The notes: a model not told the origin generated them from the letters alone. A stretch of DNA of 64,000 bases from Turneriella sp942492915 (GCA_942492915.1 OW818662.1:930001-994000); one strand, 5' to 3'. Positions 42,066-50,838 are shown, counted from the stretch's first letter. Translations and numbers: made by a program.

Positions 42066-42848
42066 TTACCAGCTGTCGCGCAACAGGCGCAACTCGGTAA
42101 AGATCTTTTCATCGTTTGCTTCCATTAGCTTCATGCCCGTGAGGTCGCTAAGGCGCGATCTCACAGCGCGGTTCGAAAGCCTCATGAACGGATTATAATC
42201 CCCCTCTTGTTTGAGCGTCGTCTGGTGCGCCATCTCGTCGGCATCGCAGGTGATTTTTTCGCGTAGCGCGCGGGCACGGGTGTTTTGTGGTTCGACATGC
42301 AGACTGAAATCAAGATTACGCGCCGCGTAATAGTGGCCCGGCATAAGAATCAACTCAGGTGGTAATTTAGACAGCCGCTCAGACAGCGTGCGGTAATGCT
42401 CATGCACGTCTGCCCCAGGCAGCCGGCAATGGCCGCAACCGCCGTGAAACAGGCAGTCGCCGCTGAAGAAGAAACCGTTGATCTCATACGCCGCGTGGCC
42501 GGCAGAATGTCCTGGAGTCGATCGCAGTTTCAGTTGTAGATCGCGGGTGACTTTTACCGTTGTATTTGTCTCAACCGGCGTAACCTGCACAGAGATGCGC
42601 TCTGCTGTAGGTCGGGTCGTGTAAACGGGAATTTTGAACTCCCGCTGCAAGCTGTCAGCAGCGCCTGCGTGGTCGTCATGCTCGTGCGTGATGAAGATTG
42701 CGCGCGCGGTCAGTTTGAATCGTTGAAGCATCGCGGTGATCTCAGCGACGTCGAGCGGATCGATCAGCACGGCATTTTTTTCGGTATCGTTCAGAATATA
42801 CTGGTAGTTTTTGAGCGTGTTGCCGGCCTGCCAGCGCAGAATTTCCAT
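42066..42848 (-). CDS. glyoxalase II-like metallo-beta-lactamase-fold hydrolase
   Basis: A 260-residue hydrolase with the metal-binding HxHxDH motif at residues 55-60 (THEHDDH), TPGHSAGH, SGDCLFHGGCGH and MPGHYY. The tail (DFSLHVEPQNTRARALR) resembles hydroxyacylglutathione hydrolase. Last gene of the glutathione operon, 1 base after the ABC permease. It therefore probably hydrolyses a glutathione thioester such as S-lactoylglutathione; ETHE1-type persulfide dioxygenase is a less likely alternative. No glyoxalase I gene is in the window. Confidence 0.75.
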   Translation of the reverse strand: MEILRWQAGNTLKNYQYILNDTEKNAVLIDPLDVAEITAMLQRFKLTARAIFITHEHDDHAGAADSLQREFKIPVYTTRPTAERISVQVTPVETNTTVKVTRDLQLKLRSTPGHSAGHAAYEINGFFFSGDCLFHGGCGHCRLPGADVHEHYRTLSERLSKLPPELILMPGHYYAARNLDFSLHVEPQNTRARALREKITCDADEMAHQTTLKQEGDYNPFMRLSNRAVRSRLSDLTGMKLMEANDEKIFTELRLLRDSW

Positions 42849-42849
42849 T

Positions 42850-43626
42850 TCAGTTGCGTATCCCGAGGCCTTTCTTGAGGTACCTCAGGCAAACGTAATA
42901 GAGCAGGGCGTTTCCGGCGACAAGAAATGCCAGAGCAAATCCAAACGGCACGTCGGAGTGTCCGAGAAAGGCATAACGCAGTGAACTGACCATGTGCAGA
43001 ACCGGGTTGGCGGTTGAAACTCGCTGCCAAAACTCGGGCAGACTTGAAAGCGGATAAAAAATACCCCCGAGGTAGGTCAGCGGCGTGAGTATAAAAGTCG
43101 GCACAAAGCTGATATCATCAAATTTTTTGGCGAACATGGCATTCATCAGGCCGGCGAGCGAGAAAAAACCGGCTGTGAGCAGCAGTAACGTAACTGCCAG
43201 CACCGGATGCGCTACCTTGAGATCAACGCCAGGTGCGATCAGCACCACTACCACGACCGCTCCCGCGACAAGCATGCCCCTGATGATTCCGCCGAAGGCA
43301 AAGCCGAGAACGATCAGCCAGTCGGGTATCGGGGAGACAAGAATTTCTTCAATATTTTTCTGAAACTTGGCGCTGAAAAAAGACGAAGAGACATTGCCGT
43401 ACGAATTTGTTATAACCGCCATCAGAATCAGGCCGGGCACGATAAAACTCGCATAGCTGTCGTTGCCCATCATGCCGATGCGCTTGCCGATAAAGCTGCC
43501 GAAAATCAGCAAATACAACGCGACGTTCATCACGGGCGGCAGCAGAGTCTGCGACCAGATGCGCACGATACGCACATATTCTTTTCGAAGTATAGTCAGA
43601 AATCCGATGAAGTCAGTTCGGCTCAT
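42850..43626 (-). CDS. ABC-2 type transport permease
   Basis: A 258-residue membrane protein with about six helices of the ABC-2 group (PF01061-type line IVPGLILMAVITNSYGNVSSSFF, ...EILVSPIPDWLIVLGFAFGGIIRGML). ABC-2 exporters move lipids, glycans or drugs. It overlaps the ATPase gene by 4 bases and sits between glutathione synthesis genes and a glyoxalase II-like gene, so export of a conjugate or detoxification is a possible role, not shown. Confidence 0.85.
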   Translation of the reverse strand: MSRTDFIGFLTILRKEYVRIVRIWSQTLLPPVMNVALYLLIFGSFIGKRIGMMGNDSYASFIVPGLILMAVITNSYGNVSSSFFSAKFQKNIEEILVSPIPDWLIVLGFAFGGIIRGMLVAGAVVVVVLIAPGVDLKVAHPVLAVTLLLLTAGFFSLAGLMNAMFAKKFDDISFVPTFILTPLTYLGGIFYPLSSLPEFWQRVSTANPVLHMVSSLRYAFLGHSDVPFGFALAFLVAGNALLYYVCLRYLKKGLGIRN

Positions 43627-44549
43627 GGTTGCGCTTCTTTCTGGGTGAGATCAAGAAACAGTTTCTCCAGTCGATTGGTTTTCTCTTTGATGTTACGCAC
43701 TGCGAGTTTTTTCGCCGAAAATTCAGCGAAGAGCGCATTTATCGGCTGACCTTTTCTGACCGTGATATCGAGCGTCAGCGCGTCGACTCGTTTGACGTCG
43801 AACCCCCTAAGCTGCGGCGCAGCCTTGACGGGCTTTATGAGGTCTACGACATACGTCTGTTCGTTCAGACGCGCGAGCAGTTTTTTCATCTGCGTGTGCG
43901 CGATAATCTTACCGCTGTCGATGATCGCAATATTGCGGCACAGGTTTTCAGCTTCTTCGAGATAATGCGTCGTGAGTATGATTGTTGTTCCCGATTTGTT
44001 CAGGTCTTCGAGAAACTGCCAGATGAGTTTTCTGAGTTCAATATCTACACCGGCCGTCGGTTCGTCGAGAATCAGAATTGCAGGTTCGTGAATGAGCGCG
44101 CGTGCGATCATCAGTCGACGTTTCATTCCCCCTGAAAGCATGCGCGTCGGGGTTTTGGCCTTGTCCATAATCGAGAGTTGCGTCAGGTACTTTTCGGCCC
44201 GTTCGCGCGCAACGCGGGGAGAAATGCCGTAGTAGCCCGCCTGATTCGTCAGAATTTGCATCGGCGGTTCAAAGATATTGAGGTTGAATTCCTGCGGTAC
44301 CAGCCCCAGATACGATTTTGCTTTTGCAATATCGCGGTCGATATCAACGCCCATGATTTTAACCGAGCCGGCCGATTTTATGACGAGAGATGCGAGTATT
44401 CCGATCAGCGTGGACTTGCCCGCACCGTTGGGGCCGAGCAGTGCGAAAAAATCGCCCTGGGCAACACTCAGATCGATTCCCTGCAACGCTTCAAATGTGC
44501 CGCCATAGGTTTTCTTCAAATCGTTTATTTCTATCGCTGGTACTGACAC
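43623..44549 (-). CDS. ABC transporter ATP-binding protein
   Basis: A 308-residue ATPase with Walker A (GPNGAGKST), the signature MLSGGMKRR, Walker B (ILILDEPTAGVD) and the H-loop (TTHYLEEAE). The C-terminal 80 residues extend past the nucleotide domain, as is common in DrrA-like exporters. It starts one base before the gshB stop and is coupled to the permease by a 4-base overlap. Confidence 0.92.
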   Translation of the reverse strand: MSVPAIEINDLKKTYGGTFEALQGIDLSVAQGDFFALLGPNGAGKSTLIGILASLVIKSAGSVKIMGVDIDRDIAKAKSYLGLVPQEFNLNIFEPPMQILTNQAGYYGISPRVARERAEKYLTQLSIMDKAKTPTRMLSGGMKRRLMIARALIHEPAILILDEPTAGVDIELRKLIWQFLEDLNKSGTTIILTTHYLEEAENLCRNIAIIDSGKIIAHTQMKKLLARLNEQTYVVDLIKPVKAAPQLRGFDVKRVDALTLDITVRKGQPINALFAEFSAKKLAVRNIKEKTNRLEKLFLDLTQKEAQP

Positions 44550-45491
44550 CTAGTTCTCCGCACGGACGCGTGCCGTTGCTGCATTCAAGACCTTTTCAGC
44601 CAGATTATCGTTGGTGAATTTCTGCATCTCCCTGAGACAAGTGGGTGAAGTGACGTTCACTTCGATGAGCCTGCCGCCGATGACATCGATGCCCGCGAAA
44701 AATATACCCAGCTGCTTCAGATGGGGCCTGAGCGTCGCGACAATATTCTGGTCGGTTTCGGTAATTTCTGCCCTCGCCGCCTTACCACCTGCCGCAAAAT
44801 TATTGCGGTGGTCGCTATCGCCGTGAACGCGCAGCACGGCTCCGAGAATTTCGCCTTCGACTACAAGTATTCTTTTATCACCTTCAGTCGCAGCCGGCAG
44901 ATATTGCTGCACGATGACGTAACCACTGAGTTTTGCGAGCGTTTCGAAAACTACCGCCGCATTTTTGTCTCCGGCGCGCACGATAAAAACCGACGACCCG
45001 CCGAATCCATCGGTCGGTTTCACGACCACAGCAGTGTATTCATGCAAAAATTCATGAAATTCCGTCGCGTTCGCAGTAATCAGCGTGGGCGGAGTGATCT
45101 CAGTAAACTGCGCCGCCCAGATCTTTTCGTTGATGGTTCTGAGGCCCTGCGGCGCATTGAGTACCAGAGGCTTCAATGGCAACTGCGAGAGAAGCCAGGT
45201 GTCGTTCAGGTAATTCGTATCAAAAGGCGGGTCGGTACGCACCCAGATGATGTCAAACGCATGAGCCGGCTGTGTTGTATAACCGCCGAGATCAAACGCA
45301 TCGGCTGCCCGGTCGTGTACAGTGGCTCGCCGGGTTCTCAGCGTAACGCCGCGTGCAGCACATGAAATATCCCCCCGCTGCATGATGTGAATGGCGTGTC
45401 CCTGCCGCTGCGCCTCGAGCATCAACGCAAACGACGTGTCTTTCGCCGTGTTCAGTGACTCAGGCGGATCTATCAGAAAGACATGGTTCAT
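44550..45491 (-). CDS. gshB: glutathione synthetase
   Basis: ATP-grasp ligase that joins gamma-glutamylcysteine and glycine. From the chosen ATG 45491 (MNHVFLIDPPESLN) the 313 residues have the family start, ATP-grasp strands VVVKPTDGFGGSSVFIV, the IVQQYLPAATEGDKRILVVEGE segment and the closing GIDVIGGRLIEVNVTSPTCLRE. It is 11 bases downstream of gshA in the same operon. Confidence 0.93.
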   Translation of the reverse strand: MNHVFLIDPPESLNTAKDTSFALMLEAQRQGHAIHIMQRGDISCAARGVTLRTRRATVHDRAADAFDLGGYTTQPAHAFDIIWVRTDPPFDTNYLNDTWLLSQLPLKPLVLNAPQGLRTINEKIWAAQFTEITPPTLITANATEFHEFLHEYTAVVVKPTDGFGGSSVFIVRAGDKNAAVVFETLAKLSGYVIVQQYLPAATEGDKRILVVEGEILGAVLRVHGDSDHRNNFAAGGKAARAEITETDQNIVATLRPHLKQLGIFFAGIDVIGGRLIEVNVTSPTCLREMQKFTNDNLAEKVLNAATARVRAEN

Positions 45492-45502
45492 CGCGCTCTG
45501 TG

Positions 45503-46753
45503 CTAAGAAACGCCCCGCGCGCCGCACAAGCCCGGGACATCTTTGCCCGCCGGTGTTAAAATCTCGCAAATCTCCCGTTGCAGCGCGACACCGGCGATGC
45601 GCGTCATGACGGTCGCGACCTGCGTCTCGGCGTTCTGCGAGTCGGCGAGTGGTATCTGCTTGAAATACATGCCCGTGCTATTGAGGCTCGTGCGCGCATC
45701 TTTCTGTTCGTTAACGCGGCCGAAACGGCCGATGAACCGGTTATTGGCAAGCATCACGACATTTTCTGCAAAGTGGCCGTCGGTCTGTACGATAGTCGGC
45801 ACACCTTCTTGAAGCAGGTAATCTTTTACGATCACTGAACTTTTGCCTTTAAAGAGCTTGTTCTTCTCTTTCCGGTTGATTTCGAGAATCTCTGCCGAAT
45901 TGTCGAACGAGAGCATGGCCATGCCATAAGTTCCATGGTCAGATTTCAGAAACACAAAGGGTTTCTCTTTTATTTGGTATTCGTCGTAGCGCAGTTGGAT
46001 TTCTTTGAGTAACTGTTCGGCTTTCCCGGCTATCAGACTGCGCGCTGCGTCGTCATTGACATCGGTGCCCGTAACATGAGCGTCGAGCGGCGCAAAAAAC
46101 CATGGGTCTAATGCGACAATGCCGCCAAATTCGGTCACGAGTTGGCGGTAGTGCGCAAAATGGCGTGCCTTGCTGCGCGTATGCCACCCCGCCTGCCATG
46201 TCGGCAATACGGGAATCGCCAGCGCCTGAATCCAGTCGGCGGTACCGGCAGATGAATCGTGGTTCATCACCACCGCGGCATAACCAGAAATATTTCTGGC
46301 TGCGACCTCAGGGGATACCAGGCGCACACTGTTGCCGAGCGCGGTGTTAAGTTCAAGCGCGCCACCTGTGTACGATTCACCTTCGATCGCAAATTGTGTG
46401 GTCGCGTCGATGGTGAATCCGGCGAGGCGCAGAATCTCAGTCAGCGCGTAGACATTCTGCAGATAGAACAGGTTGCGCGTGTGCTCTTCGCAGACGAGCA
46501 GAATATTTGCTCCTGTCTTGACGCCATAGTGGGCCAGCGCGTCTCTTAGGTGGCCGGCTGCCAGTGGGTGATAACTCTCATGCAGGTTGTTGAATCCGGC
46601 TGGGTAAAGATTGGCGTCTATCGAAGCAATCTTGAATCCCGCATCGCGAATATCTGCCGACATGAACAGCGGCACATCTTTTTCAATCGAGGTGAGCCAT
46701 TCTTCAATACGCGGCAGAGCCGCGAGAATTTTATTTTGCAGCAAGAGGTTCAC
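45503..46753 (-). CDS. gshA: glutamate-cysteine ligase (Acidithiobacillus/Leptospirillum type)
   Basis: First step of glutathione synthesis. The sequence is not the classical E. coli type but matches the group first noticed in Acidithiobacillus ferrooxidans: PAGFNNLHE near residue 52, VMNHDSSAG, ALDPWFF, KSDHGTYGMAM and the LNSTGMYF line. The 416 residues fit that group. Being next to gshB strongly supports the role. It starts 18 bases after grxD. Confidence 0.85.
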   Translation of the reverse strand: MNLLLQNKILAALPRIEEWLTSIEKDVPLFMSADIRDAGFKIASIDANLYPAGFNNLHESYHPLAAGHLRDALAHYGVKTGANILLVCEEHTRNLFYLQNVYALTEILRLAGFTIDATTQFAIEGESYTGGALELNTALGNSVRLVSPEVAARNISGYAAVVMNHDSSAGTADWIQALAIPVLPTWQAGWHTRSKARHFAHYRQLVTEFGGIVALDPWFFAPLDAHVTGTDVNDDAARSLIAGKAEQLLKEIQLRYDEYQIKEKPFVFLKSDHGTYGMAMLSFDNSAEILEINRKEKNKLFKGKSSVIVKDYLLQEGVPTIVQTDGHFAENVVMLANNRFIGRFGRVNEQKDARTSLNSTGMYFKQIPLADSQNAETQVATVMTRIAGVALQREICEILTPAGKDVPGLCGARGVS

Positions 46754-46771
46754 GTATGCAGGCGAACCTGA

Positions 46772-47083
46772 TTAGCCGAGCAGGGGAGCGAGTTCGTTCT
46801 TCTGCGCCATTTCGGTGACGATATCGCAGCCACCAACAAATTCGCCTTTGACATAGAGCTGCGGCAGAGTTGGCCAGTCAGAGTATTGTTTTATCGCATC
46901 ACGCAGAACCGGGTCAGCGAGCACGTCACGCGTGACGAAAGTAGCGCCCTGTTGGTTCAGTATCTGTACCACGCGCGCCGAAAAACCGCACTGCGGAAAT
47001 TCTTTGTTGCCTTTCATAAAAAGTACAACCTGATTCTCTTTGACATCCTTGTCGATCTGTGCTTTCATCTCTTCTATTGTCAT
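46772..47083 (-). CDS. grxD: monothiol glutaredoxin (Grx4 family)
   Basis: A 103-residue CGFS-type glutaredoxin: MKGNKEFPQCGFSARVVQIL, then DWPTLPQLYVKGEFVGGCDIVTEM. The CGFS motif lies at residues 32-35. Such proteins carry a glutathione-ligated [2Fe-2S] cluster and, with BolA, deliver or sense Fe-S clusters. The bolA gene directly precedes it, sharing one base. Placement before gshA and gshB links cluster handling to glutathione supply. Confidence 0.93.
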   Translation of the reverse strand: MTIEEMKAQIDKDVKENQVVLFMKGNKEFPQCGFSARVVQILNQQGATFVTRDVLADPVLRDAIKQYSDWPTLPQLYVKGEFVGGCDIVTEMAQKNELAPLLG

Positions 47084-47343
47084 TATTTTTCCTTATTTAG
47101 TTGTTCGGGGAGTTGGTCGGGCGTCATGGTCTTGAGCTGCAGTGCATGCAGCCGGTCTTTTAGCGGCTCGCGCAGAGCATCCATAACGATCTTGTGCTGC
47201 TTAACGAGCGAAATGCCGGCAAAACGATCGGAGGCAACAACTGCCTGCAGGTGCTCGCCGTCCCGCATCGGGTCGAGTACTTCAATATGCGCGTCCGGCA
47301 GTGCGGCGGCGATCAGACGGTGGATTTCCTGCGGATCAACCAT
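47083..47343 (-). CDS. BolA-family protein
   Basis: Small partner of CGFS glutaredoxins in [2Fe-2S] cluster transfer. The chosen start (ATG 47343, MVDPQEIHRLIAAALPDAHIEVLD) gives 86 residues and matches IbaG-type BolA proteins; ATGs at 47367 and 47388 would add 8 or 15 residues. The conserved line HLQAVVASDRFAGISLVKQHKIVMDAL and HALQLKTMTPDQ are clear, including the invariant His at the start of KQHKIV. It starts the glutathione operon. Confidence 0.85.
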   Translation of the reverse strand: MVDPQEIHRLIAAALPDAHIEVLDPMRDGEHLQAVVASDRFAGISLVKQHKIVMDALREPLKDRLHALQLKTMTPDQLPEQLNKEK

Positions 47344-47396
47344 AATCTCAGCATCAATAATATACATCGCACATTGCCGTTTGGCCATAATTCAAC

Positions 47397-47408
47397 GGGT
47401 ATATACCC
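47397..47408. promoter_or_regulatory. 12-bp palindrome between divergent bolA and ssb
   Basis: GGGTATATACCC, perfectly symmetrical, lies between the bolA start and the ssb start, which are divergent. It may be an operator; its AT-rich centre could also overlap a promoter -10. No match to a known regulator is claimed. Confidence 0.35.
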
Positions 47409-47511
47409 TCTATGACCCCAGCTGCAAATCTCCACTTTTTTTTCTCAGCGTGAGAAAATATCAGGTTTTTCTGGTATTTAATAAGTAGAGGGAGAGATCC
47501 TTCAAAAACAC

Positions 47512-47525
47512 CCCGGTTCGCCGGG
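47512..47525 (+). promoter_or_regulatory. UUCG tetraloop hairpin in the ssb leader
   Basis: CCCGG-TTCG-CCGGG (47512-47525) lies five bases before the ribosome-binding site AAGAGGA (47531-47537) and 17 before the ATG. Comparable hairpins occur in the leaders of the barrel and di-iron genes. Confidence 0.5.
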
Positions 47526-47542
47526 CTAAAAAGAGGAAAAAA

Positions 47543-47911
47543 ATGTTTAACCAAAAGATGAATATCCAGCAGTTTGTGGGCAGGCTGGTAAAAGATCCCA
47601 CGCTGAAGACCACAACAAACGGCAAGTTGTTGATGACCTTTCCATTCGCCTACAACACGCCGAACAAAACTGACGATTCGGGCAGCACCTCGAACTTTCT
47701 CGACGTCGAAGCATGGGAGAAGATTGCCGACTACAATGCCCCGCGCCTGAAAAAAGGCATGGAAATTGTCATCATGGGTAACCTGACACAGCGCCGCTGG
47801 AAAGACGCCGAGAACAAGACCCGTTCGACTTTTCGACTCGTCGCGCGCGCGATCACCGTCAGCGACCTGAAACGCCGTCCTGACCCCGAGCACATTCGCG
47901 AAGCCGCGTAG
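47543..47911 (+). CDS. single-stranded DNA-binding protein, short form
   Basis: OB-fold SSB domain: FVGRLVKDPTLKTTTNGKLLMTFPFAYN, FLDVEAWEKIADYNAPRLKKGMEIVIMGNL and the RRW segment are typical. At 122 residues it ends right after the fold (RPDPEHIREAA). The usual flexible linker and acidic tip (DDIPF) that recruits repair and replication partners are missing. It is probably an accessory SSB, with the main one elsewhere. The ribosome-binding site is clear. Confidence 0.88.
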   Translation: MFNQKMNIQQFVGRLVKDPTLKTTTNGKLLMTFPFAYNTPNKTDDSGSTSNFLDVEAWEKIADYNAPRLKKGMEIVIMGNLTQRRWKDAENKTRSTFRLVARAITVSDLKRRPDPEHIREAA

Positions 47912-47928
47912 ACCGTTATCGGTTTACC

Positions 47929-47957
47929 CCCTGCTTCGTCTCAGCGACGGGGCAGGG
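47929..47957 (+). terminator. terminator-like hairpin after ssb
   Basis: CCCTGCTTCGTC pairs with GACGGGGCAGGG (12 bp including two G-U pairs) around a five-base loop. No T-run follows, and lipB starts 15 bases later, so it may be a partial terminator or spacer hairpin. Confidence 0.5.
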
Positions 47958-47971
47958 AAGGTCATTCATTC

Positions 47972-49003
47972 GTGCATATTCTCAACGATTCCCTGAACTG
48001 CAAATTTGAGTACATCGGACTGACCGCCTATGCAGATGCGCTGCGCCTAATGGAAGACGCGCTTGCATCACGGAAATCCGGCGAGGCGCACATTTGGGGT
48101 CTGGAACATCCGCTCGTCTACACTTCGGGCCTAAAAACGGACGCCTCCCATATTCTGAGTCCTTCGATTCCTGTTGTTCCCGCCAGGCGCGGTGGTTCGG
48201 TGACCCTGCATAATCCCGGGCAGCTCGTGATTTATTTCGCGTTTCCGCTTTCTGCGGTGCAGGGCGGTCTTGAGCGTTTTGTGAGAGTGCTCGAATCAAC
48301 CCTCGCCGAGGTGCTGCTCGACGCAGGTGTGGATTGTAATCTGAACCTGGGAGCAAGTGGCATCTTCACGCCGCGCGGGAAGGTTGCCTTCGTTGGGCTG
48401 GGGCTGAAGCGCGGCTTTATCTACCATGGTGTTTCTGTTAACCTCTCGAACAATCTCAGTGCGTTCGCCAGCATCCAATCCTGCGGCCTGACACTGCCGA
48501 TGACGCGTGTTGCCGATCTCGTCGGTTCTGCGCCATCTGCCGAAAAGTTTTTTGAAGCATTCAGCGAAAAGTTTGCGCAAAAAATGCGAAAGGTGTCACC
48601 GGCAGAATTTCGTGACACGGCCATCCAAGGCTATGACCTGCATGACTGGAAACTCGGCTTCAAACGCGGTTGGCTCGCATTCCATGAGCGCCGGTTCTGG
48701 GAAGCGCATGAACTGTGGGAAATCTACTGGCACGAAATGCCCCCGGGTGACCTGCGCATCTTCTTTCACGCGATGATCCAGGTGGCTATGGCATATTATA
48801 AAATTTTTACGGTGCCCAATCTTACCGGCGCACTCTCGCTGCTGGGTAAAGCCCTCGTAAAGCTGAGCGTCGTGCGTGAGGTCGAGTTACTCGAAAGACA
48901 GGCAGCATTTGTCGACGCACTCAAAACACAGACACGAATACTTACAGAATCAGAACATGGAGGCCCTGCAGCTCAGCTGCCTGCTGTCTACAGGTGGCTA
49001 TAA
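47972..49003 (+). CDS. lipB: lipoyl(octanoyl)transferase fused to a DUF309 domain
   Basis: Residues 1 to about 205 are LipB, which transfers octanoyl from ACP to lipoate-dependent enzymes: WGLEHPLVYTSG, RRGGSVTLHNPGQLVIYFAFPL, the Lys in RGKVAFVGLGLK, and the catalytic Cys in QSCGLTLPMT. Residues about 220-300 form a DUF309 domain with the FHERRFWEAHELWEIYWH signature and MIQVAMAYYK. LipB alone is about 210-230 residues, so the fusion is the oddity. The start codon is GTG. Confidence 0.88.
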   Translation: MHILNDSLNCKFEYIGLTAYADALRLMEDALASRKSGEAHIWGLEHPLVYTSGLKTDASHILSPSIPVVPARRGGSVTLHNPGQLVIYFAFPLSAVQGGLERFVRVLESTLAEVLLDAGVDCNLNLGASGIFTPRGKVAFVGLGLKRGFIYHGVSVNLSNNLSAFASIQSCGLTLPMTRVADLVGSAPSAEKFFEAFSEKFAQKMRKVSPAEFRDTAIQGYDLHDWKLGFKRGWLAFHERRFWEAHELWEIYWHEMPPGDLRIFFHAMIQVAMAYYKIFTVPNLTGALSLLGKALVKLSVVREVELLERQAAFVDALKTQTRILTESEHGGPAAQLPAVYRWL

Positions 49004-49036
49004 AAGGGGCCCTTGCGGCAGCAATAGTAACCGGAT

Positions 49037-49065
49037 TCGCGTACCCTGGAGTTCGGGGCACGCGA
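49037..49065. terminator. terminator-like hairpin between convergent genes
   Basis: TCGCGT-A-CCC pairs with GGG(G)C-ACGCGA around TGGAGTTC, a stem of 9 pairs with one mismatch, between the lipB and pntB stop codons. Confidence 0.5.
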
Positions 49066-49075
49066 GCGGAAATTC

Positions 49076-50512
49076 TTACGCGTCGAGTTCTTGAAGCCCG
49101 GTGACGAAGCCGTCGAGGGTCTTTTTGGCGTCGCCGAAAACCATGACGCAGTTATCTTTGTAGAACAGCTCGTTCTCAATGCCTGAAAAGCCAGGGCTCA
49201 TGCCCCGCTTCAGAACCATGACGGTACGAGAGGCGTCGACATTGAGAATCGGCATACCGTAGATCGGGCTGGATTTGTCGTCTTTCGCAGCTGGGTTCAC
49301 AACGTCGTTGGCACCGATTACAATGGATACATCAGTCGTTCCAAAATCGTCGTTGATAGATTCCATGTCGCATAGCAGGTCATAGTCAACCCCGGCTTCG
49401 GCGAGCAGTACGTTCATGTGACCCGGCATACGGCCCGCAACCGGATGTATCGCAAAGCGTACGGTCTTCCCTTTTTTCATCAGGTAATCTACCATTTTCT
49501 TGCAACTGTGCTGCGCCTGAGAGACTGCCATACCATATCCAGGTACAATGATGATTCTTTCGGCGATATCGAGAATCGCCGCGGCCTCTTCAGCCGTTTG
49601 GCCCTTGATCGAGCCTTTCACTTCACGCGCCTCTGCAGCCTCGGTCACAGCGCCAAAGCCACCGAAGAGCACGTTCATCATTGAACGGTTCATCGCTTTT
49701 GTCATGATAATAGACAGAATAACACCCGATGCACCATCGAGCGCGCCGGCAATAATCAAAACGTTGTTGTTAAGCGCAAAACCTGTTGCGCAGGCTCCGA
49801 GGCCCGCATAAGCATTCAAGAGAGACATGACGACAGGCATGTCGGCCGCCCCGATCGGCAATACCAGACTCACGCCAAAGAGCAGTGCTACGAATGCAAG
49901 TACGTAGAAGAGTTCTGACGCTCCCGGATTATAGACAAGATAACCGAAAGATGCAACCAGAATAGCGATTATCGCAATGTTAACGGCATTTTGTCCCTTG
50001 TACTGTATCGGGGCCCCAGGCAGTGAGCCGTTCAGTTTCGCGAACGCGATCATTGAACCTGTGAAGGTCAATGCACCCAGCAAGACTTCCATGCCTATGG
50101 CAATCATGAGGCCGTGGTCATCGGGTCTTACGTGCCCCGTGTAATACTTGGTTACACCAACGAGAGCGACCGCGAGCGCGCCGAACGCGTGAGAAAGCGC
50201 CGTTCGCTGCGGCATGGCAGTCATCGGCGTGAGCAGAGCGATCACATAACCCGCGATCGAACCGATCACCAGACCAATCAAGATCCACTCGAGGCTCACT
50301 ACCTCGCGGTCGAGCAAGGTGCTGACGATCGCGACTGCCATACCGGCTTCGGCGAGAAACATACCGCGACGTGCTGTCCGCGGCGAGCTTAGAAATTTCA
50401 GGCCAAGAATAAAGAACACCGAAGCGATCAGGTAGGCGATTCCGATAAACAGGTGTATTTCCTGATCACCGAGAAACGCGCTGAAAAGTTTGCGTACGTA
50501 GTTGTCGATCAT
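49076..50512 (-). CDS. pntB: proton-translocating NAD(P) transhydrogenase, beta subunit
   Basis: Nine predicted helices (about 1-260), then the NADP-binding domain III with GYGMAVSQAQH, FAIHPVAGRMPGHMNVLLAEA and GANDVVNPAAKD, all diagnostic of PntB. Together with the two alpha-subunit genes it uses the proton gradient to drive NADH to NADPH. Length 478 is typical. It overlaps the previous gene by 4 bases and is the last in the unit. Confidence 0.95.
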   Translation of the reverse strand: MIDNYVRKLFSAFLGDQEIHLFIGIAYLIASVFFILGLKFLSSPRTARRGMFLAEAGMAVAIVSTLLDREVVSLEWILIGLVIGSIAGYVIALLTPMTAMPQRTALSHAFGALAVALVGVTKYYTGHVRPDDHGLMIAIGMEVLLGALTFTGSMIAFAKLNGSLPGAPIQYKGQNAVNIAIIAILVASFGYLVYNPGASELFYVLAFVALLFGVSLVLPIGAADMPVVMSLLNAYAGLGACATGFALNNNVLIIAGALDGASGVILSIIMTKAMNRSMMNVLFGGFGAVTEAAEAREVKGSIKGQTAEEAAAILDIAERIIIVPGYGMAVSQAQHSCKKMVDYLMKKGKTVRFAIHPVAGRMPGHMNVLLAEAGVDYDLLCDMESINDDFGTTDVSIVIGANDVVNPAAKDDKSSPIYGMPILNVDASRTVMVLKRGMSPGFSGIENELFYKDNCVMVFGDAKKTLDGFVTGLQELDA

Positions 50513-50838
50513 TTGCTTGCCTCTTTCGCACCGTCTGCGGCGGCAGGTTTGTCTTTCTTAAACATCTTGAGCATGCGGTCAGTAATTAAGAAACCACCAA
50601 CGAGGTTTGTTGTGGCAGCCGCGACGGCAATCACCGACATGATAATCGCGAGCACTTTGGTGTTTTCATCGCTGTGATCCATGCCGGCGACGATGATTGC
50701 TGCAACGACCGAGATGGCTGAAATCGCGTTCGTGGCAGACATCAGCGGGGTGTGCAACAGTGGCGGCACCTTGTGTATCACGTTGTAGCCAACGAAGGCT
50801 GCGAGAATAAAAATGTACAGTGGGGCGAGAATATCCAT
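50509..50838 (-). CDS. pntAB: NAD(P) transhydrogenase alpha subunit, membrane part
   Basis: A 109-residue membrane protein with three helices: PLYIFILAAFVGYNVIHKVPPLLHTPLMSATNAISAI is the conserved PntA domain II line. PntA is split here into two polypeptides, as in Rhodospirillum and Thermus-type enzymes. It starts 12 bases after pntAA and overlaps pntB. Confidence 0.93.
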   Translation of the reverse strand: MDILAPLYIFILAAFVGYNVIHKVPPLLHTPLMSATNAISAISVVAAIIVAGMDHSDENTKVLAIIMSVIAVAAATTNLVGGFLITDRMLKMFKKDKPAAADGAKEASK

